Origin: Gammaproteobacteria bacterium
GTDB lineage: Bacteria > Pseudomonadota > Gammaproteobacteria > SZUA-152
DNA length: 64,000 nt
Direction of reading: 5' to 3'
Assembly: GCA_029882975.1 (NCBI GenBank)
Contig: JAOUJW010000029.1
Coordinates: 1-64,000 of the forward strand
Positions 26,965 to 36,305 of the stretch are shown here, in pieces. A model generated the notes under the pieces. That model worked only from the letters and a program-made list of their open reading frames with translations, made no database searches and was not told the DNA's origin. Position 1 is the stretch's first letter. Every line of letters begins with the position of its first letter. Position numbers and translations under genes: made by a program.

Positions 26965-29900
26965 CTACCAAGTAAATTGCCAAATATCTCGCCCCGTACT
27001 CCCAATACGATCGGAACTAAAATACAAGGTACGATTGTCGTTGGAAATACTGGCACCGGTTTCTATCGCAAAAGTATTAATCGGAGAGACCAACACTTCC
27101 GGCGTCCCCCAAGCATCAGCGGTTGTAGCGCGTTTAGAAACCCAAATATCGTGCCCTCCCACACCTTGTAACCGTGGAGAATGAAAATAGAGAGCCAAAC
27201 CGTCAGCCGAAACATCCGGTGCCACATCGAATTCGGCTGAGTTAACAACGGATACAGGTGTTGGTGCACCCCAAGGATCTGATGTGCCGGCGCGAGTTGA
27301 CACATAAATATCAGCAGCCCCTAAACCGCCTGGCCTGTCCGAATGAAAATACAAAGCTAGACCATCAGTGGACAAACTGGGGCCACTCTCATCGTTTGCC
27401 GTATTAATACTAGCTCCAATCCCCACAGGACTTCCCCAAGGATCACTGACAGACGCCCTGGTTGAAACATATAGATCATTATTGCCGTTGCGATTTGAAG
27501 CGAAGATCAATGTCAGATTATCTTGTGACACGGTTGGTGCTCTATCATCAGCAGCACTGTTGATCGCCGCCCCCAAATTGACAGCACCACTCCAACCAGT
27601 TCCTGTAGTAGCGCGACTGGATACCCAAATATCAATACCTCCCTGACCACCCGCTCGGTTACTATGAAAATAGAGCGACAAATCATCCGAACTGATTTCA
27701 GGCCCCATGTCATCTGCGTTCGAATTAATCGATAGGCTTATTATCGCCCTGCGAACCGGCCAAACATAATACTGTACAGACTTTCCAGCCGCAGGCATCG
27801 CCCCGGCATACGGCAAAACTAGAGCACTGGAACCCACATGCACTGACCAGGCAGTACCGGGGAATATCCGGTATGTGGTGGAACTCCAATACTGATCACC
27901 AATATTACTAAAACCATTGCTGTACAACCATCCACTTAGCTGTGGATACGCAGTCATTTGGTTCTCAATATTAATAAGTGATTGCAGCTCGTTAACATTA
28001 GGCAAACTCCAGTCTCTATATCCCAAATAGGCTTCTGCATTCAACTTCGCCACGTAATCCAATGCCGTTTGCCATGAAACTTTACCGTCACCGCTGTTAC
28101 CTTCGGTATCGAACGTGGGATCTCGAGTTGCCATCACATTGGCGTCAGGAGCCCAGATCAAACCCGTTAAGCTATCTGTAACCGTAGTACCGGCGCCGGT
28201 ACTAAAACGAGGCTCGGGCCAATGTATACCCTGTTGATATTCGCCGTCTTGGCCGGTTCCGTCGCAGGAAATCATCGTGCCATCGAAGCTATAGCACTGT
28301 GTCTGAGCCGTTAACGGTACTTTGGCATACCCCATATTTCCTCCACGCACGGGCACAACTCCCATAAACGCGACAACTAACTCAGATTTATCCATGGGAA
28401 AAATATAACCGGAAACCATATTGACGACCCACGCAGCCGCGGAAACCGCATCTGCGCTAAAATAACTTGATGAAGACCAATAGGACGAAGCGTAGTTACT
28501 GAATCCATTGCTGTGTAACTCAACTGCGTTATCCGCTACGCCATAATTGATCAGGCTGCGCAGTTCGTTTCTATTAGGCAAGCGCCAATCGTTATAGCCA
28601 AGATAGGATTCTTCATTCAATTTGGCAACATACGCCAACGCCGCCTGCCAGGTCACAATACCGTCATCGGCAACACCTTCCCTATCATACCCCGGATCGC
28701 GAGAGGACATGATGTTCCCATCTGCCGGCCACACAATACCGGTGAGTGAGTCCACGACAGTACCATCGCCGTTGTTCATAAAGCGTGGCGTAAGAAACCC
28801 TGATCCCGAGCGATGTTCACCGTCTTGACCTGTACCGGCACATGCAATTGGATCACCATTACCATCAAAACATTCATTTTGCCCCGTTATCGGCAGATTA
28901 ACTTGCTTGCCCCCATCATCATTTTCAATAATACCAAAAGCGACTGATCGACCTAATACGGCGCCACTCACGTTGGAAATGACAAACGGAACTATTTCAT
29001 TTTGTTCCACATCAGTATCACCGCTGACACTTACGGCTACCGTAGTTTGGGTATTGCCTGCGTTAATGGTTGCCCTACCGGACACACCGGTATAATCGAT
29101 CCCGTTGTCAGCCGAACCTATGCCGGTGGCAAAATCGAAACTAACGTCTCCGGCCAGAGGTTGATCCAGCGAAATAGTAAACACTAAATCTACCGGACCG
29201 GAATCACCCTCCAAGGCCCGGGTATTAGCCACGCTGACATCAGCGTCATCATTCAAGATTGTGGCAGTGATACTATTTGCGCTAAAACTTACCCCGGTTG
29301 CACCACTGAGCTGCAGCGTGAAGGTTTCGTCCTGCTCCACTACAATGTCGCCGTTAATATCTACACTAACAGCAGTCCAAAGCAGTTCTCCGGGATTAAA
29401 GCTAACGCTGCCGCTGACTGCTGTATAATCTTCGCCTGCCATTGCAGACCCGTTGACAGTAGTATAATCAAAGGAAACGGATTGCTGAGCTATGGCATAC
29501 TCGGAATTGAGGTAGAAAACGACTTTCTTAGTACCGCCATCCCCCTCTTTCACTTGCACATCGGAAACACTGATTAAATGTGCATCATCATTAACAATCG
29601 TACCTGTTGCCGTACCGGCCAGCAATGTTGCGTTGGTTGATGGATTACTCAATGTAATTGTAAAAGTCTCATCCGCTTCAACAAAGCCATCACCCACAAT
29701 ACTCACTACTATCTGGCCTGTCGTCTGGCCCGCAGGGATAGTCAATGTACCGGAAGTGGATAGGAAATCCAAAGTCGCAAAAGCTGTGCCATTGTTCGTC
29801 CCGTAGTCTACACTGACATCCGCAGCTGACGGACTGCTGAGCGAAACCGTAAATATCATTTCACTTGAGCTACCGGTGCCCTCACTGACCGATACACTAG

Positions 29901-30696
29901 CAATGCTTAACCCGACTGATACCACACCATCATCATTCAGTATAGTTCCCGTCGCCTCCGCATCACTGATTGTTGCGCCGGAAGGGTTACTCAATACCAC
30001 GATAAAGGTCTCATCCCCTTCTACTTCCGCATCGCCATTGACACTGACGGTAATCGTTGTGGACGTCTCACCGGCAGCAATGGTTGCGATATCAGAAACA
30101 GTAACAAAATCACTGGCGCTCAAGGCCACTCCATCCACAGTGACATATTCCAGGCTTACTGGAAGGGAGGAAACTGAACCGAGACTTACCGTAAAAATCA
30201 GATTGGTAGTACCACTGTTGCCCTCTGCCACACTGGCGTCGCTTATGGACACACTGGGCAAGGGATCATCATTTAGAATTGTACCGGTTACCACAGTGTT
30301 GGCTAAAGTGGCACCTGAAACATTGCTGAAATTCAAGGTAAGGGTTTCATCGCCCTCATACATTGAATCCCCTACTACCGCAACATTAATCTCACCACCG
30401 GTCATGCCTGCATCGATCGTTAAGGTACCCGCAACTCCAGCATAATCCTCTCCGGCGGTCGCCGTTCCGTCTGACGTGGCGTAATCTACGGTAACAGCAG
30501 AATCCGACATCTTACTCAGACTGACGGAAAAAGTAAGCTGCGTACCTGTTTCTCCTTCACTGACCGAAACATCTGTTATCGACAATACAGGGATACTATC
30601 GCTGGATTGCCCTGCGGAATCACCACCCCCACCGCAAGCAGACAACGCGAAAAAAGATAATAACACTAGAAACTTATAGATTTTTTTCATACCCAC
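26965..30696 (-). CDS. Large lipoprotein: five Calx-beta, two Lcl-type and PD40-like repeats
   Basis: A 1243-residue exported lipoprotein with lipobox LSAC near residue 21. Five Calx-beta domains of about 105 residues follow; each opens with SVxEGxxG and closes with GTILNDD or a variant (VNDD, ENDD). Two DUF1566/Lcl domains come next (FTPRF-like, DSLTGIVW and DSLTGLIW, then YNDWRLPN and YRDWSLPN). The last part holds about five PD40/beta-propeller-like repeats (SxDGLALYFHSDRPGG, xDIWVSxRATT). Calx-beta domains bind calcium and are typical of adhesins. The start is GTG 30696; ATG 30690 is possible. It lies alone on its strand. Confidence 0.9.
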   Translation of the reverse strand: MGMKKIYKFLVLLSFFALSACGGGGDSAGQSSDSIPVLSITDVSVSEGETGTQLTFSVSLSKMSDSAVTVDYATSDGTATAGEDYAGVAGTLTIDAGMTGGEINVAVVGDSMYEGDETLTLNFSNVSGATLANTVVTGTILNDDPLPSVSISDASVAEGNSGTTNLIFTVSLGSVSSLPVSLEYVTVDGVALSASDFVTVSDIATIAAGETSTTITVSVNGDAEVEGDETFIVVLSNPSGATISDAEATGTILNDDGVVSVGLSIASVSVSEGTGSSSEMIFTVSLSSPSAADVSVDYGTNNGTAFATLDFLSTSGTLTIPAGQTTGQIVVSIVGDGFVEADETFTITLSNPSTNATLLAGTATGTIVNDDAHLISVSDVQVKEGDGGTKKVVFYLNSEYAIAQQSVSFDYTTVNGSAMAGEDYTAVSGSVSFNPGELLWTAVSVDINGDIVVEQDETFTLQLSGATGVSFSANSITATILNDDADVSVANTRALEGDSGPVDLVFTISLDQPLAGDVSFDFATGIGSADNGIDYTGVSGRATINAGNTQTTVAVSVSGDTDVEQNEIVPFVISNVSGAVLGRSVAFGIIENDDGGKQVNLPITGQNECFDGNGDPIACAGTGQDGEHRSGSGFLTPRFMNNGDGTVVDSLTGIVWPADGNIMSSRDPGYDREGVADDGIVTWQAALAYVAKLNEESYLGYNDWRLPNRNELRSLINYGVADNAVELHSNGFSNYASSYWSSSSYFSADAVSAAAWVVNMVSGYIFPMDKSELVVAFMGVVPVRGGNMGYAKVPLTAQTQCYSFDGTMISCDGTGQDGEYQQGIHWPEPRFSTGAGTTVTDSLTGLIWAPDANVMATRDPTFDTEGNSGDGKVSWQTALDYVAKLNAEAYLGYRDWSLPNVNELQSLINIENQMTAYPQLSGWLYSNGFSNIGDQYWSSTTYRIFPGTAWSVHVGSSALVLPYAGAMPAAGKSVQYYVWPVRRAIISLSINSNADDMGPEISSDDLSLYFHSNRAGGQGGIDIWVSSRATTGTGWSGAVNLGAAINSAADDRAPTVSQDNLTLIFASNRNGNNDLYVSTRASVSDPWGSPVGIGASINTANDESGPSLSTDGLALYFHSDRPGGLGAADIYVSTRAGTSDPWGAPTPVSVVNSAEFDVAPDVSADGLALYFHSPRLQGVGGHDIWVSKRATTADAWGTPEVLVSPINTFAIETGASISNDNRTLYFSSDRIGSTGRDIWQFTW

Positions 30697-30986
30697 CGAT
30701 TCCCATTATTGTTATCCCGCGATTATAAACGGGTACATTGACGAAAACCAGCGTCAAAAAATGAACCAGCGAACCAGATTAAATTGAAGTTGTTGTTACA
30801 CAGCCCCCATCGACGCTGAATATTATTACATCCGCAGCTGAATCCATTGGATATCACACTACTCTTCCCTATGTGCGGATTTCAATACTCGAGCATAAAA
30901 TTAGCGATAGAGATTCAAAAGCTGGGATTTACCAGCGAAAGGTAAACGAATAGACTAGACAAAAACCAATTCGAAAAGGATTCCTC
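30697..30986. other. Intergenic region, no gene seen
   Basis: A 290-base AT-rich divergent region between the Calx-beta lipoprotein and the LRR protein. No RNA, terminator or clear operator was found. Confidence 0.45.
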
Positions 30987-31949
30987 ATGACAGAACTGTC
31001 GTTGAATGACGTGGAACTGGAAGAATGGAATATTCGTTCCTGCAAGTCGATCAATCCTAAATTTGACACCCTGTCATTGAATAATGAGGGAAAAAAGGAA
31101 ATTGACACCCACCAGTTAAAGCATCACCTCGCCGGTATAAAAGGTATCAATAATATTAAGTCGCTGGTTCTAGAATACAGTTCTTTGCTTAAAGACCTTT
31201 CCTTTTTGGAGGCACTACCCAAGCTGGAAACACTGGATCTTTATGGTTGGAAGTTGCTCAACTTGGACGGCCTGGAATTTTTCCAAAACGGTCGATATAT
31301 CGCCATCGACACGGGTAAAAACACACGCCGAAAAATAGATAAGATCGCCGCCACCAACATTGGAAAACTCAACTTGCGCTATGCCCACCCGGGTGACTCG
31401 GAAGCCATCCGCCATTGTCACACTCTCAACAGCCTATCCCTGTCAAGCTGTCCGGCGTTATCACTCAAATTATGGAAAAACGTACCGCTCGAATACATGA
31501 GTTTATCCGGTGGAAATATAGACATTCTGAGCAGTACGGCTCACATACCCACACTATCATTCCTACAGATCCATGGCTGTACAAAACTGCAACACCTGAA
31601 AGGGAACAACAGCAACATCACCAGACTGATTATCCAATCCTGCAGTCGACTGGACTTAAGAGACATTAAGAGCTTTAGTAATGTGGAAGCAGTGGATATT
31701 GTCAGCGTCAAAAAACCTATTCCCCTATCAATTTTTTCCAAACTAAGAAAATTAACACATCTGGACCTGCATAATTGCAAAGTCGATCTTGATGTCATGA
31801 GCCTCAAAAAGAAAAACCTGAAAGAAATAGCTATTTACACTTTAAAAAAACCGGAAGGAATCAAACTCAGTCAAGCCAACCCCGACGTGGTTGTTACCAA
31901 CGCCTGTTGGTCGTATAAAAATGGCCTTGCTTATGTGGAACAAGGCTGA
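30987..31949 (+). CDS. Leucine-rich-repeat-like protein
   Basis: A 320-residue cytoplasmic protein made of irregular leucine-rich repeats, visible as LxxLxLxxxxxLxxLxxL phrases (for example IKSLVLEYSSLLKDLSFLEALPKLETLDLYG, about 55-85, and LTHLDLHNCKVDLDVM near 255). No signal peptide or membrane segment is seen. Repeats of this kind form solenoid binding surfaces. It has a lower-GC, lysine-rich coding style compared with its neighbours, which could reflect recent acquisition. It converges with the aldo/keto reductase gene. Confidence 0.7.
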   Translation: MTELSLNDVELEEWNIRSCKSINPKFDTLSLNNEGKKEIDTHQLKHHLAGIKGINNIKSLVLEYSSLLKDLSFLEALPKLETLDLYGWKLLNLDGLEFFQNGRYIAIDTGKNTRRKIDKIAATNIGKLNLRYAHPGDSEAIRHCHTLNSLSLSSCPALSLKLWKNVPLEYMSLSGGNIDILSSTAHIPTLSFLQIHGCTKLQHLKGNNSNITRLIIQSCSRLDLRDIKSFSNVEAVDIVSVKKPIPLSIFSKLRKLTHLDLHNCKVDLDVMSLKKKNLKEIAIYTLKKPEGIKLSQANPDVVVTNACWSYKNGLAYVEQG

Positions 31950-31973
31950 AACAACACTTAGTTACATAATGAG

Positions 31974-32966
31974 CTACAAATCCATGTAATAGGCAATCAT
32001 ACGTTTTCGTGTTTTGGCATCCGGCAAGCCGCCAAATCCGGCTTGCATATTGTCCTGCATGTGATGCACTTTTGTGGTGGCTGGAATAGTACAGCTCACG
32101 GCCGGGTGGGAGATGATAAATTTCAGAAAAAATTGTCCCCAGGATTGACAATCAAACTCTTCGACCCATGGCGGAACACGCTCGCCACGAACTCTGGAAA
32201 ACAGACTGCCGCGTTGGTAAGGACGATTTACGATAACTGCTACACCGCGATCGGCGGCAAGGGGCAACAACCGTTGTTCAACTTCTCTGTCTACTATGTT
32301 GTAACTCAACTGCACGAAGTCAAACGATTCTTTTTGTAAAATAGTTTCCAACTGCGGATGATACCGACCGTGAGAAGTGGTAATTCCAATATAACGGATC
32401 TTACCCTCTTCCTTCATACGCTTTATGGTTTTAAGATGCACGTTCCAATCGCGCAGGTTATGAATTTGCATCAAATCAAATCGTTTCACACCCCAGAGAA
32501 AGCGAGACTGTTCCATTTGCTCTTTGCCTTGTTGTTCCCCGTCGATCCAAACTTTGGTGGCGGAAAAAAACTCCTGCTCCTTCGGTATGAGTTTAAGCAA
32601 GGTACCGACCACTTTTTCCGAGGAACCGTACATAGGTGAGGAGTCAATCAGCGTACCTCCACCTTCAAAAAAGGCCTGCATGACTTTGAGTAAATTATCG
32701 TAACCACTGCGGTCATACCCCATATCATGACCCAAATCAAAGGTACGGGACGTACCCAATCCAATAACGGGTAGTTTCTCACCGCTGGAAGGAATAATCT
32801 TGCGGATAACTGCTGGAGCGGCTTTAGAGTGATTATTGGATTTTCGTCTGGAGGCGGCCCGGGATTGCCCACCTGCCAAAGGCAACATCGACGCTGTTGT
32901 CGCAGCCAGTAACCGTTTTAAAAATAAACGTCGTTGCAATTCAGAGTTTTTGATTTTTCTATTCAT
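31974..32966 (-). CDS. Tat-exported aldo/keto reductase
   Basis: A 330-residue aldo/keto reductase. The N-terminus carries a twin-arginine signal (QRRLFLKRLLAATTASMLPLAGG), so the enzyme is probably exported folded with its NADP(H), or the signal marks a membrane-attached form. The barrel has GTSRTFDLG, IDSSPMYGSS (Asp and catalytic Tyr), SATKVW (Lys), MQIHNLRDW (His) and a C-terminal IPATTKVHHM, so the catalytic tetrad is complete. ATG 32966 has AGGGG upstream. It overlaps the transporter stop by 8 bases and is last in the DUF692 operon. Confidence 0.88.
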   Translation of the reverse strand: MNRKIKNSELQRRLFLKRLLAATTASMLPLAGGQSRAASRRKSNNHSKAAPAVIRKIIPSSGEKLPVIGLGTSRTFDLGHDMGYDRSGYDNLLKVMQAFFEGGGTLIDSSPMYGSSEKVVGTLLKLIPKEQEFFSATKVWIDGEQQGKEQMEQSRFLWGVKRFDLMQIHNLRDWNVHLKTIKRMKEEGKIRYIGITTSHGRYHPQLETILQKESFDFVQLSYNIVDREVEQRLLPLAADRGVAVIVNRPYQRGSLFSRVRGERVPPWVEEFDCQSWGQFFLKFIISHPAVSCTIPATTKVHHMQDNMQAGFGGLPDAKTRKRMIAYYMDL

Positions 32967-34272
32967 GGCAAGCCCCTTTACCCAAAGTCTGCTGTGCAAT
33001 CTCACCTTGGCGCCGCCCCAGTCGATATGCCACTACAGCCCAAACCAAAGCCAGGGGTACTGCCAAAAATGCGATATTCGATAAAGATAAACCGGCACTT
33101 TTCAATCCGGTATAAACCCAGGAACTCACCGCATCACCGCCTCGATAGACGGCAGTATCGATAAAATTTTTTGCCTTGTATTTGGACTCTCGGTCGAGCA
33201 CTACATAGAGCATTTCCCTGGCCGGTCGCATTATAGCATAGTTACCTGCCCGCCTGACGACCTGCACCACTATCAACAAACCCAACTGCGGCATCAAGCC
33301 CAATAGAAACAAACCTGCAGCCAACAGCAAAGGCACTAAAGCCAAGGTCCGGCTTAAACCGAATCGATTAACCAAACGACCGGTGAAAAAAACCTGAAAT
33401 GCTAATGTGAGTCCATTGACCGCCAGATCTATAGCGGCGAACACGGCGGTTCGCTGATCCGAATCACTAAAAGCATCTTTGACTATTTGTGCTTGCTGAA
33501 AATACAAAAAAGTGGACAGTGTGGTATACAACAATATGAGCAAACAAATGCCCAGCAAATAGGGCGACGATAATACCAAACGAATGCCTGCCAGCAGTCC
33601 GCCATGCATAGGTTCTTCGCATTCAAAGCCCGGAGACTGACCTCGGGGCTGAGTTTGCGGCTGATCTTCATACCACCGTATCAGCTTTTTCATACAAAAT
33701 ACGGAAGCCAATAGCAGAACTGCGGATATCAATAATAAATGGGTTTTCCCTAAATGCATCACCAACACACTGGTAATCAAGGGACCACATACCGCACCCA
33801 GGGAACCGCCGGCGGCAATCAACCCAAACAGTCTTTTGCTTTGGGTGTCGCTGTATAAGTCCACCATCAGACTCCAGAACACAGACACCACAAACAAGTT
33901 AAACACACTAACCCAAACAAAAAAGGCTCGCGCCGTCCATACGGGCTCGATACCCAAAAACAACAAGAAGAAGAAAAGTAGAATGTTTAGACAGAAAAAA
34001 TAGTAGGCAACGGGTAGAAGTCGTTTACGTGGAAAACGGGAGCATAGCCAACCAAATAGGGGCACCACTGCCAACATGACCACAAAGGTGGCACTGAACA
34101 ACCACTGCAATTGGTCTACGCCACCTTGCACACCCATTTCGTCGCGAATTGGCCGAATAATGTAATAACTGCAAAGCAGGCAAAAAAAGTACAAAAATGA
34201 CCAAGCCACAGCACGCCGCTCTTGAGGGTGGATACGCGTCAGTTTATCCCATAATTCCAACGCCGTGGTCAT
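32959..34272 (-). CDS. Membrane transporter (NTP/NDP-exchange-like MFS)
   Basis: A 437-residue protein with about twelve membrane segments. It resembles the bacterial MFS members annotated as NTP/NDP exchange (Npt/ADP-ATP translocase-like) transporters, with YYIIRPIRDEMG near residue 37 and the WSLMVDLYSD motif near 155. True plastid/rickettsial translocases are rare outside intracellular bacteria, so the substrate here is unlikely to be ATP. I chose ATG 34272, one base after the stop of the upstream gene. It belongs to the DUF692 operon and may export the product. Confidence 0.85.
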   Translation of the reverse strand: MTTALELWDKLTRIHPQERRAVAWSFLYFFCLLCSYYIIRPIRDEMGVQGGVDQLQWLFSATFVVMLAVVPLFGWLCSRFPRKRLLPVAYYFFCLNILLFFFLLFLGIEPVWTARAFFVWVSVFNLFVVSVFWSLMVDLYSDTQSKRLFGLIAAGGSLGAVCGPLITSVLVMHLGKTHLLLISAVLLLASVFCMKKLIRWYEDQPQTQPRGQSPGFECEEPMHGGLLAGIRLVLSSPYLLGICLLILLYTTLSTFLYFQQAQIVKDAFSDSDQRTAVFAAIDLAVNGLTLAFQVFFTGRLVNRFGLSRTLALVPLLLAAGLFLLGLMPQLGLLIVVQVVRRAGNYAIMRPAREMLYVVLDRESKYKAKNFIDTAVYRGGDAVSSWVYTGLKSAGLSLSNIAFLAVPLALVWAVVAYRLGRRQGEIAQQTLGKGACHE

Positions 34273-34273
34273 G

Positions 34274-34804
34274 TCATGCCCGTATATAGAAACGCCATTC
34301 CTGCGGCTGCTGTTTACGTCGAACCATAAACTGCAATACCGCAGTCTTTCTACCATGTACCCAAGCATCGCCGGCGTAAGTCACCGCACAGCGGCGAGAG
34401 CTGTTTTCGAAACGAACCCGGTTATACTCGCTACGGTTGTATGGATAACCTTTGGTTTTTAAGTGCTCACAAAACCGTTTGGCGTCTTCCTGGTGCCTTC
34501 GGTGAGTATGGGGCCAGTAGCATTCGGCGTACTGATCGAAGAGCGCATAAGCATCCGCCCCAAGCCCTTCTATGGTAAGCGGAATCCATTTAGCCACTTC
34601 TCGCAAACGTTTTCGAATCAGTATAGCGGCTTGAATGTTGAGCTGATCTGCCCGTAGCTGCAACAACATTTTTTGCTCGGATTCCGGCAAGGACCATAAC
34701 GGCAACACAGACAGCGGGTTTTCTACAAATCTTTGACGTAAATCGCGGTCTGACAGTAACACCGCCAAGGCGCCAACTGCACTGTCAGGAGCATCAAGCG
34801 GCAT
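34274..34804 (-). CDS. DUF692-partner protein (SCO6045-like)
   Basis: A 176-residue helical protein whose N-terminal half (LLSDRDLRQRFVENPLSVLP, then LIRKRLREVAKWIPLTIEGLG) resembles the C-terminal domain found in partners of DUF692 oxidases. Such partners bind and present the precursor peptide to the oxidase. The last third is basic and aromatic (FMVRRKQQPQEWRFYI). The gene overlaps the DUF692 gene by 11 bases and is followed by the transporter after one base. The partner role is inferred from position and pattern; the C-terminal part is not recognised. Confidence 0.72.
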   Translation of the reverse strand: MPLDAPDSAVGALAVLLSDRDLRQRFVENPLSVLPLWSLPESEQKMLLQLRADQLNIQAAILIRKRLREVAKWIPLTIEGLGADAYALFDQYAECYWPHTHRRHQEDAKRFCEHLKTKGYPYNRSEYNRVRFENSSRRCAVTYAGDAWVHGRKTAVLQFMVRRKQQPQEWRFYIRA

Positions 34805-35633
34805 CGTTCTGTGTCCATCCCAAGCATTGCTGCAGCTGTAGAATTTCTGTTTGTATTTGATCCGCTGCAGGTATGTTGTTGTCGCGCTCGATTATGATAC
34901 TTTGCACCTGGCAGTACTCCACTACCGTTTGGGTAAATTCATACAATTCCCACTGAATATCTTGGGAGTGGGAATCGTAAAACACACCTTGCTCATTGGC
35001 ATATCCCACAATATGCAATTGTTGAATCACATCCGGGTTGATCTGATGCAACCATTGCCGGACATCAAAATTGTGATTGCGGCTGTTAACATAAGCATTG
35101 GTGACATCCAGAAGTAAACCGCAGCCGGCCTTTTCGCACAAGCGATTGATAAACTCCGGTTCAGTCAGGGTTCCTGGAATATGCAAATGACTGGTGATAT
35201 TTTCTAATATCACCGGCTTATCACATGCCTGGGCCAATTCTTGGGTATGATCCACCATCAACGCCAGTGTGGCTTCGGTGTAGGGAATGGGATTCAGATG
35301 CCCCAAGTCAACGTGTCCACTGCGAGTAAAAGCAATATGCTCACTTACCCATAAAGGGTCCGCTTGTCGGCAGACGTGTACGAATTGTTGCAGATAGGTT
35401 TGATCAAGTGGACCGGGCGTTCCCAACGATAGGCCCAAGCCGTGTAGCATCAGCGGATAGCGCCCTTTTAATAGTTGCAAGGTGTCGGGATCATCAAAAA
35501 AGTGTTCCGCGGTGATTTCCAGGCATTGTATCTCCGCCGGCCGACTCAATATCCATTGCGCTAAGGGACGTCGATATCCCACGCCAATGCATTGGGAAAT
35601 CTTAACCGCGTTTGACTCGTTCACTGTTGTCAA
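34794..35633 (-). CDS. DUF692 multinuclear iron-dependent oxidase
   Basis: A 279-residue TIM-barrel protein of the MbnB/TglH/ChrH family, which uses two or three iron ions to modify cysteines of peptides (oxazolone-thioamide formation, beta-carbon excision and related reactions). All expected ligands are visible: His64 (LMLHGLGLSLG), His99 (SEHIAF), Glu144 (LENITSH), Asp176 and Asn179 (LLDVTNAY), His207 (LHIVGY), Asp220 and His222 (FYDSHS), and Glu249 with Asp251 (IIERDNN). The gene lies 33 bases after a membrane protein with a Cys-rich tail, its probable substrate. Confidence 0.9.
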   Translation of the reverse strand: MTTVNESNAVKISQCIGVGYRRPLAQWILSRPAEIQCLEITAEHFFDDPDTLQLLKGRYPLMLHGLGLSLGTPGPLDQTYLQQFVHVCRQADPLWVSEHIAFTRSGHVDLGHLNPIPYTEATLALMVDHTQELAQACDKPVILENITSHLHIPGTLTEPEFINRLCEKAGCGLLLDVTNAYVNSRNHNFDVRQWLHQINPDVIQQLHIVGYANEQGVFYDSHSQDIQWELYEFTQTVVEYCQVQSIIIERDNNIPAADQIQTEILQLQQCLGWTQNDAA

Positions 35634-35666
35634 TCCGTTACCGCCTCAATAGCTACTATTACCTTT

Positions 35667-36305
35667 TCACCCACAGCCACCGCATCCGCCTCCACCACCG
35701 CAACCGCTGCAGCTACTGCAGCTACTGCAATTACCGCCAAACCAACTGCCGTCTCCGGATTTGGAGGCACGAAAAAACATGAAGATGCCGCCGACACCCA
35801 TCATAAAAAACATAAAATCAAACCTGGACATACCCACCGCACTGGCATCCACATATCGGAGCACACCTATAGCCTCGAAAGCGATAAAACCTAACCACGT
35901 AATGTGGGGATTGCCATCCAACTTTCTACGTACCATAAGTACGGTAACAAACAAAATTATGAACACAAAAAAGTACGACAACAAAAACTCCGGACCACGC
36001 ATATGCCGGACAGCATCACGCACAAACAACACGAACAGGAAACAAACAAACAACCCCACCAACCAAACCACAGAGGGATTGCCACGATTGTCCTCTTCTA
36101 TGGTAAAGTGAGTATTGACCAAAGCCGGTTTCGCGGCCGCATCTGTCTTGTGGTCAGTACCCGGCCCTCCTTCCTTGAGGGCCTTGCCAAATTTAAAATT
36201 TCGATCACAATTACCACAGTTGATGGTTTTATCCGCCGGGGTAGTGCTCGGAAAAACTTGTGAAGTCAGGCAAACCGGACAACGAACTATTGCGGTGTCG
36301 GCCAT
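35667..36305 (-). CDS. Zinc-ribbon membrane protein with Cys/Gly-rich tail
   Basis: A 212-residue protein. The first 40 residues form a zinc ribbon (CPVC ... CGNC). Four membrane segments follow (about 80-100, 108-130, 138-158 and 168-185). The last 23 residues are almost only Gly, Ser and six Cys (NCSSCSSCSGC and CGGCG). That tail resembles those of TIGR04222-type membrane proteins, which often lie beside DUF692 genes. I infer it is the substrate whose cysteines are modified. ATG 36305 with GGAGG upstream is preferred over an ATG at 36320; it overlaps the upstream gene by 19 bases. Confidence 0.82.
   Translation of the reverse strand: MADTAIVRCPVCLTSQVFPSTTPADKTINCGNCDRNFKFGKALKEGGPGTDHKTDAAAKPALVNTHFTIEEDNRGNPSVVWLVGLFVCFLFVLFVRDAVRHMRGPEFLLSYFFVFIILFVTVLMVRRKLDGNPHITWLGFIAFEAIGVLRYVDASAVGMSRFDFMFFMMGVGGIFMFFRASKSGDGSWFGGNCSSCSSCSGCGGGGGCGGCG

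Noticed and set aside
32959-34272. True ADP/ATP translocase of an intracellular bacterium
   Set aside because: The similarity is only to the broad family; the rest of the window shows a free-living type of gene content.
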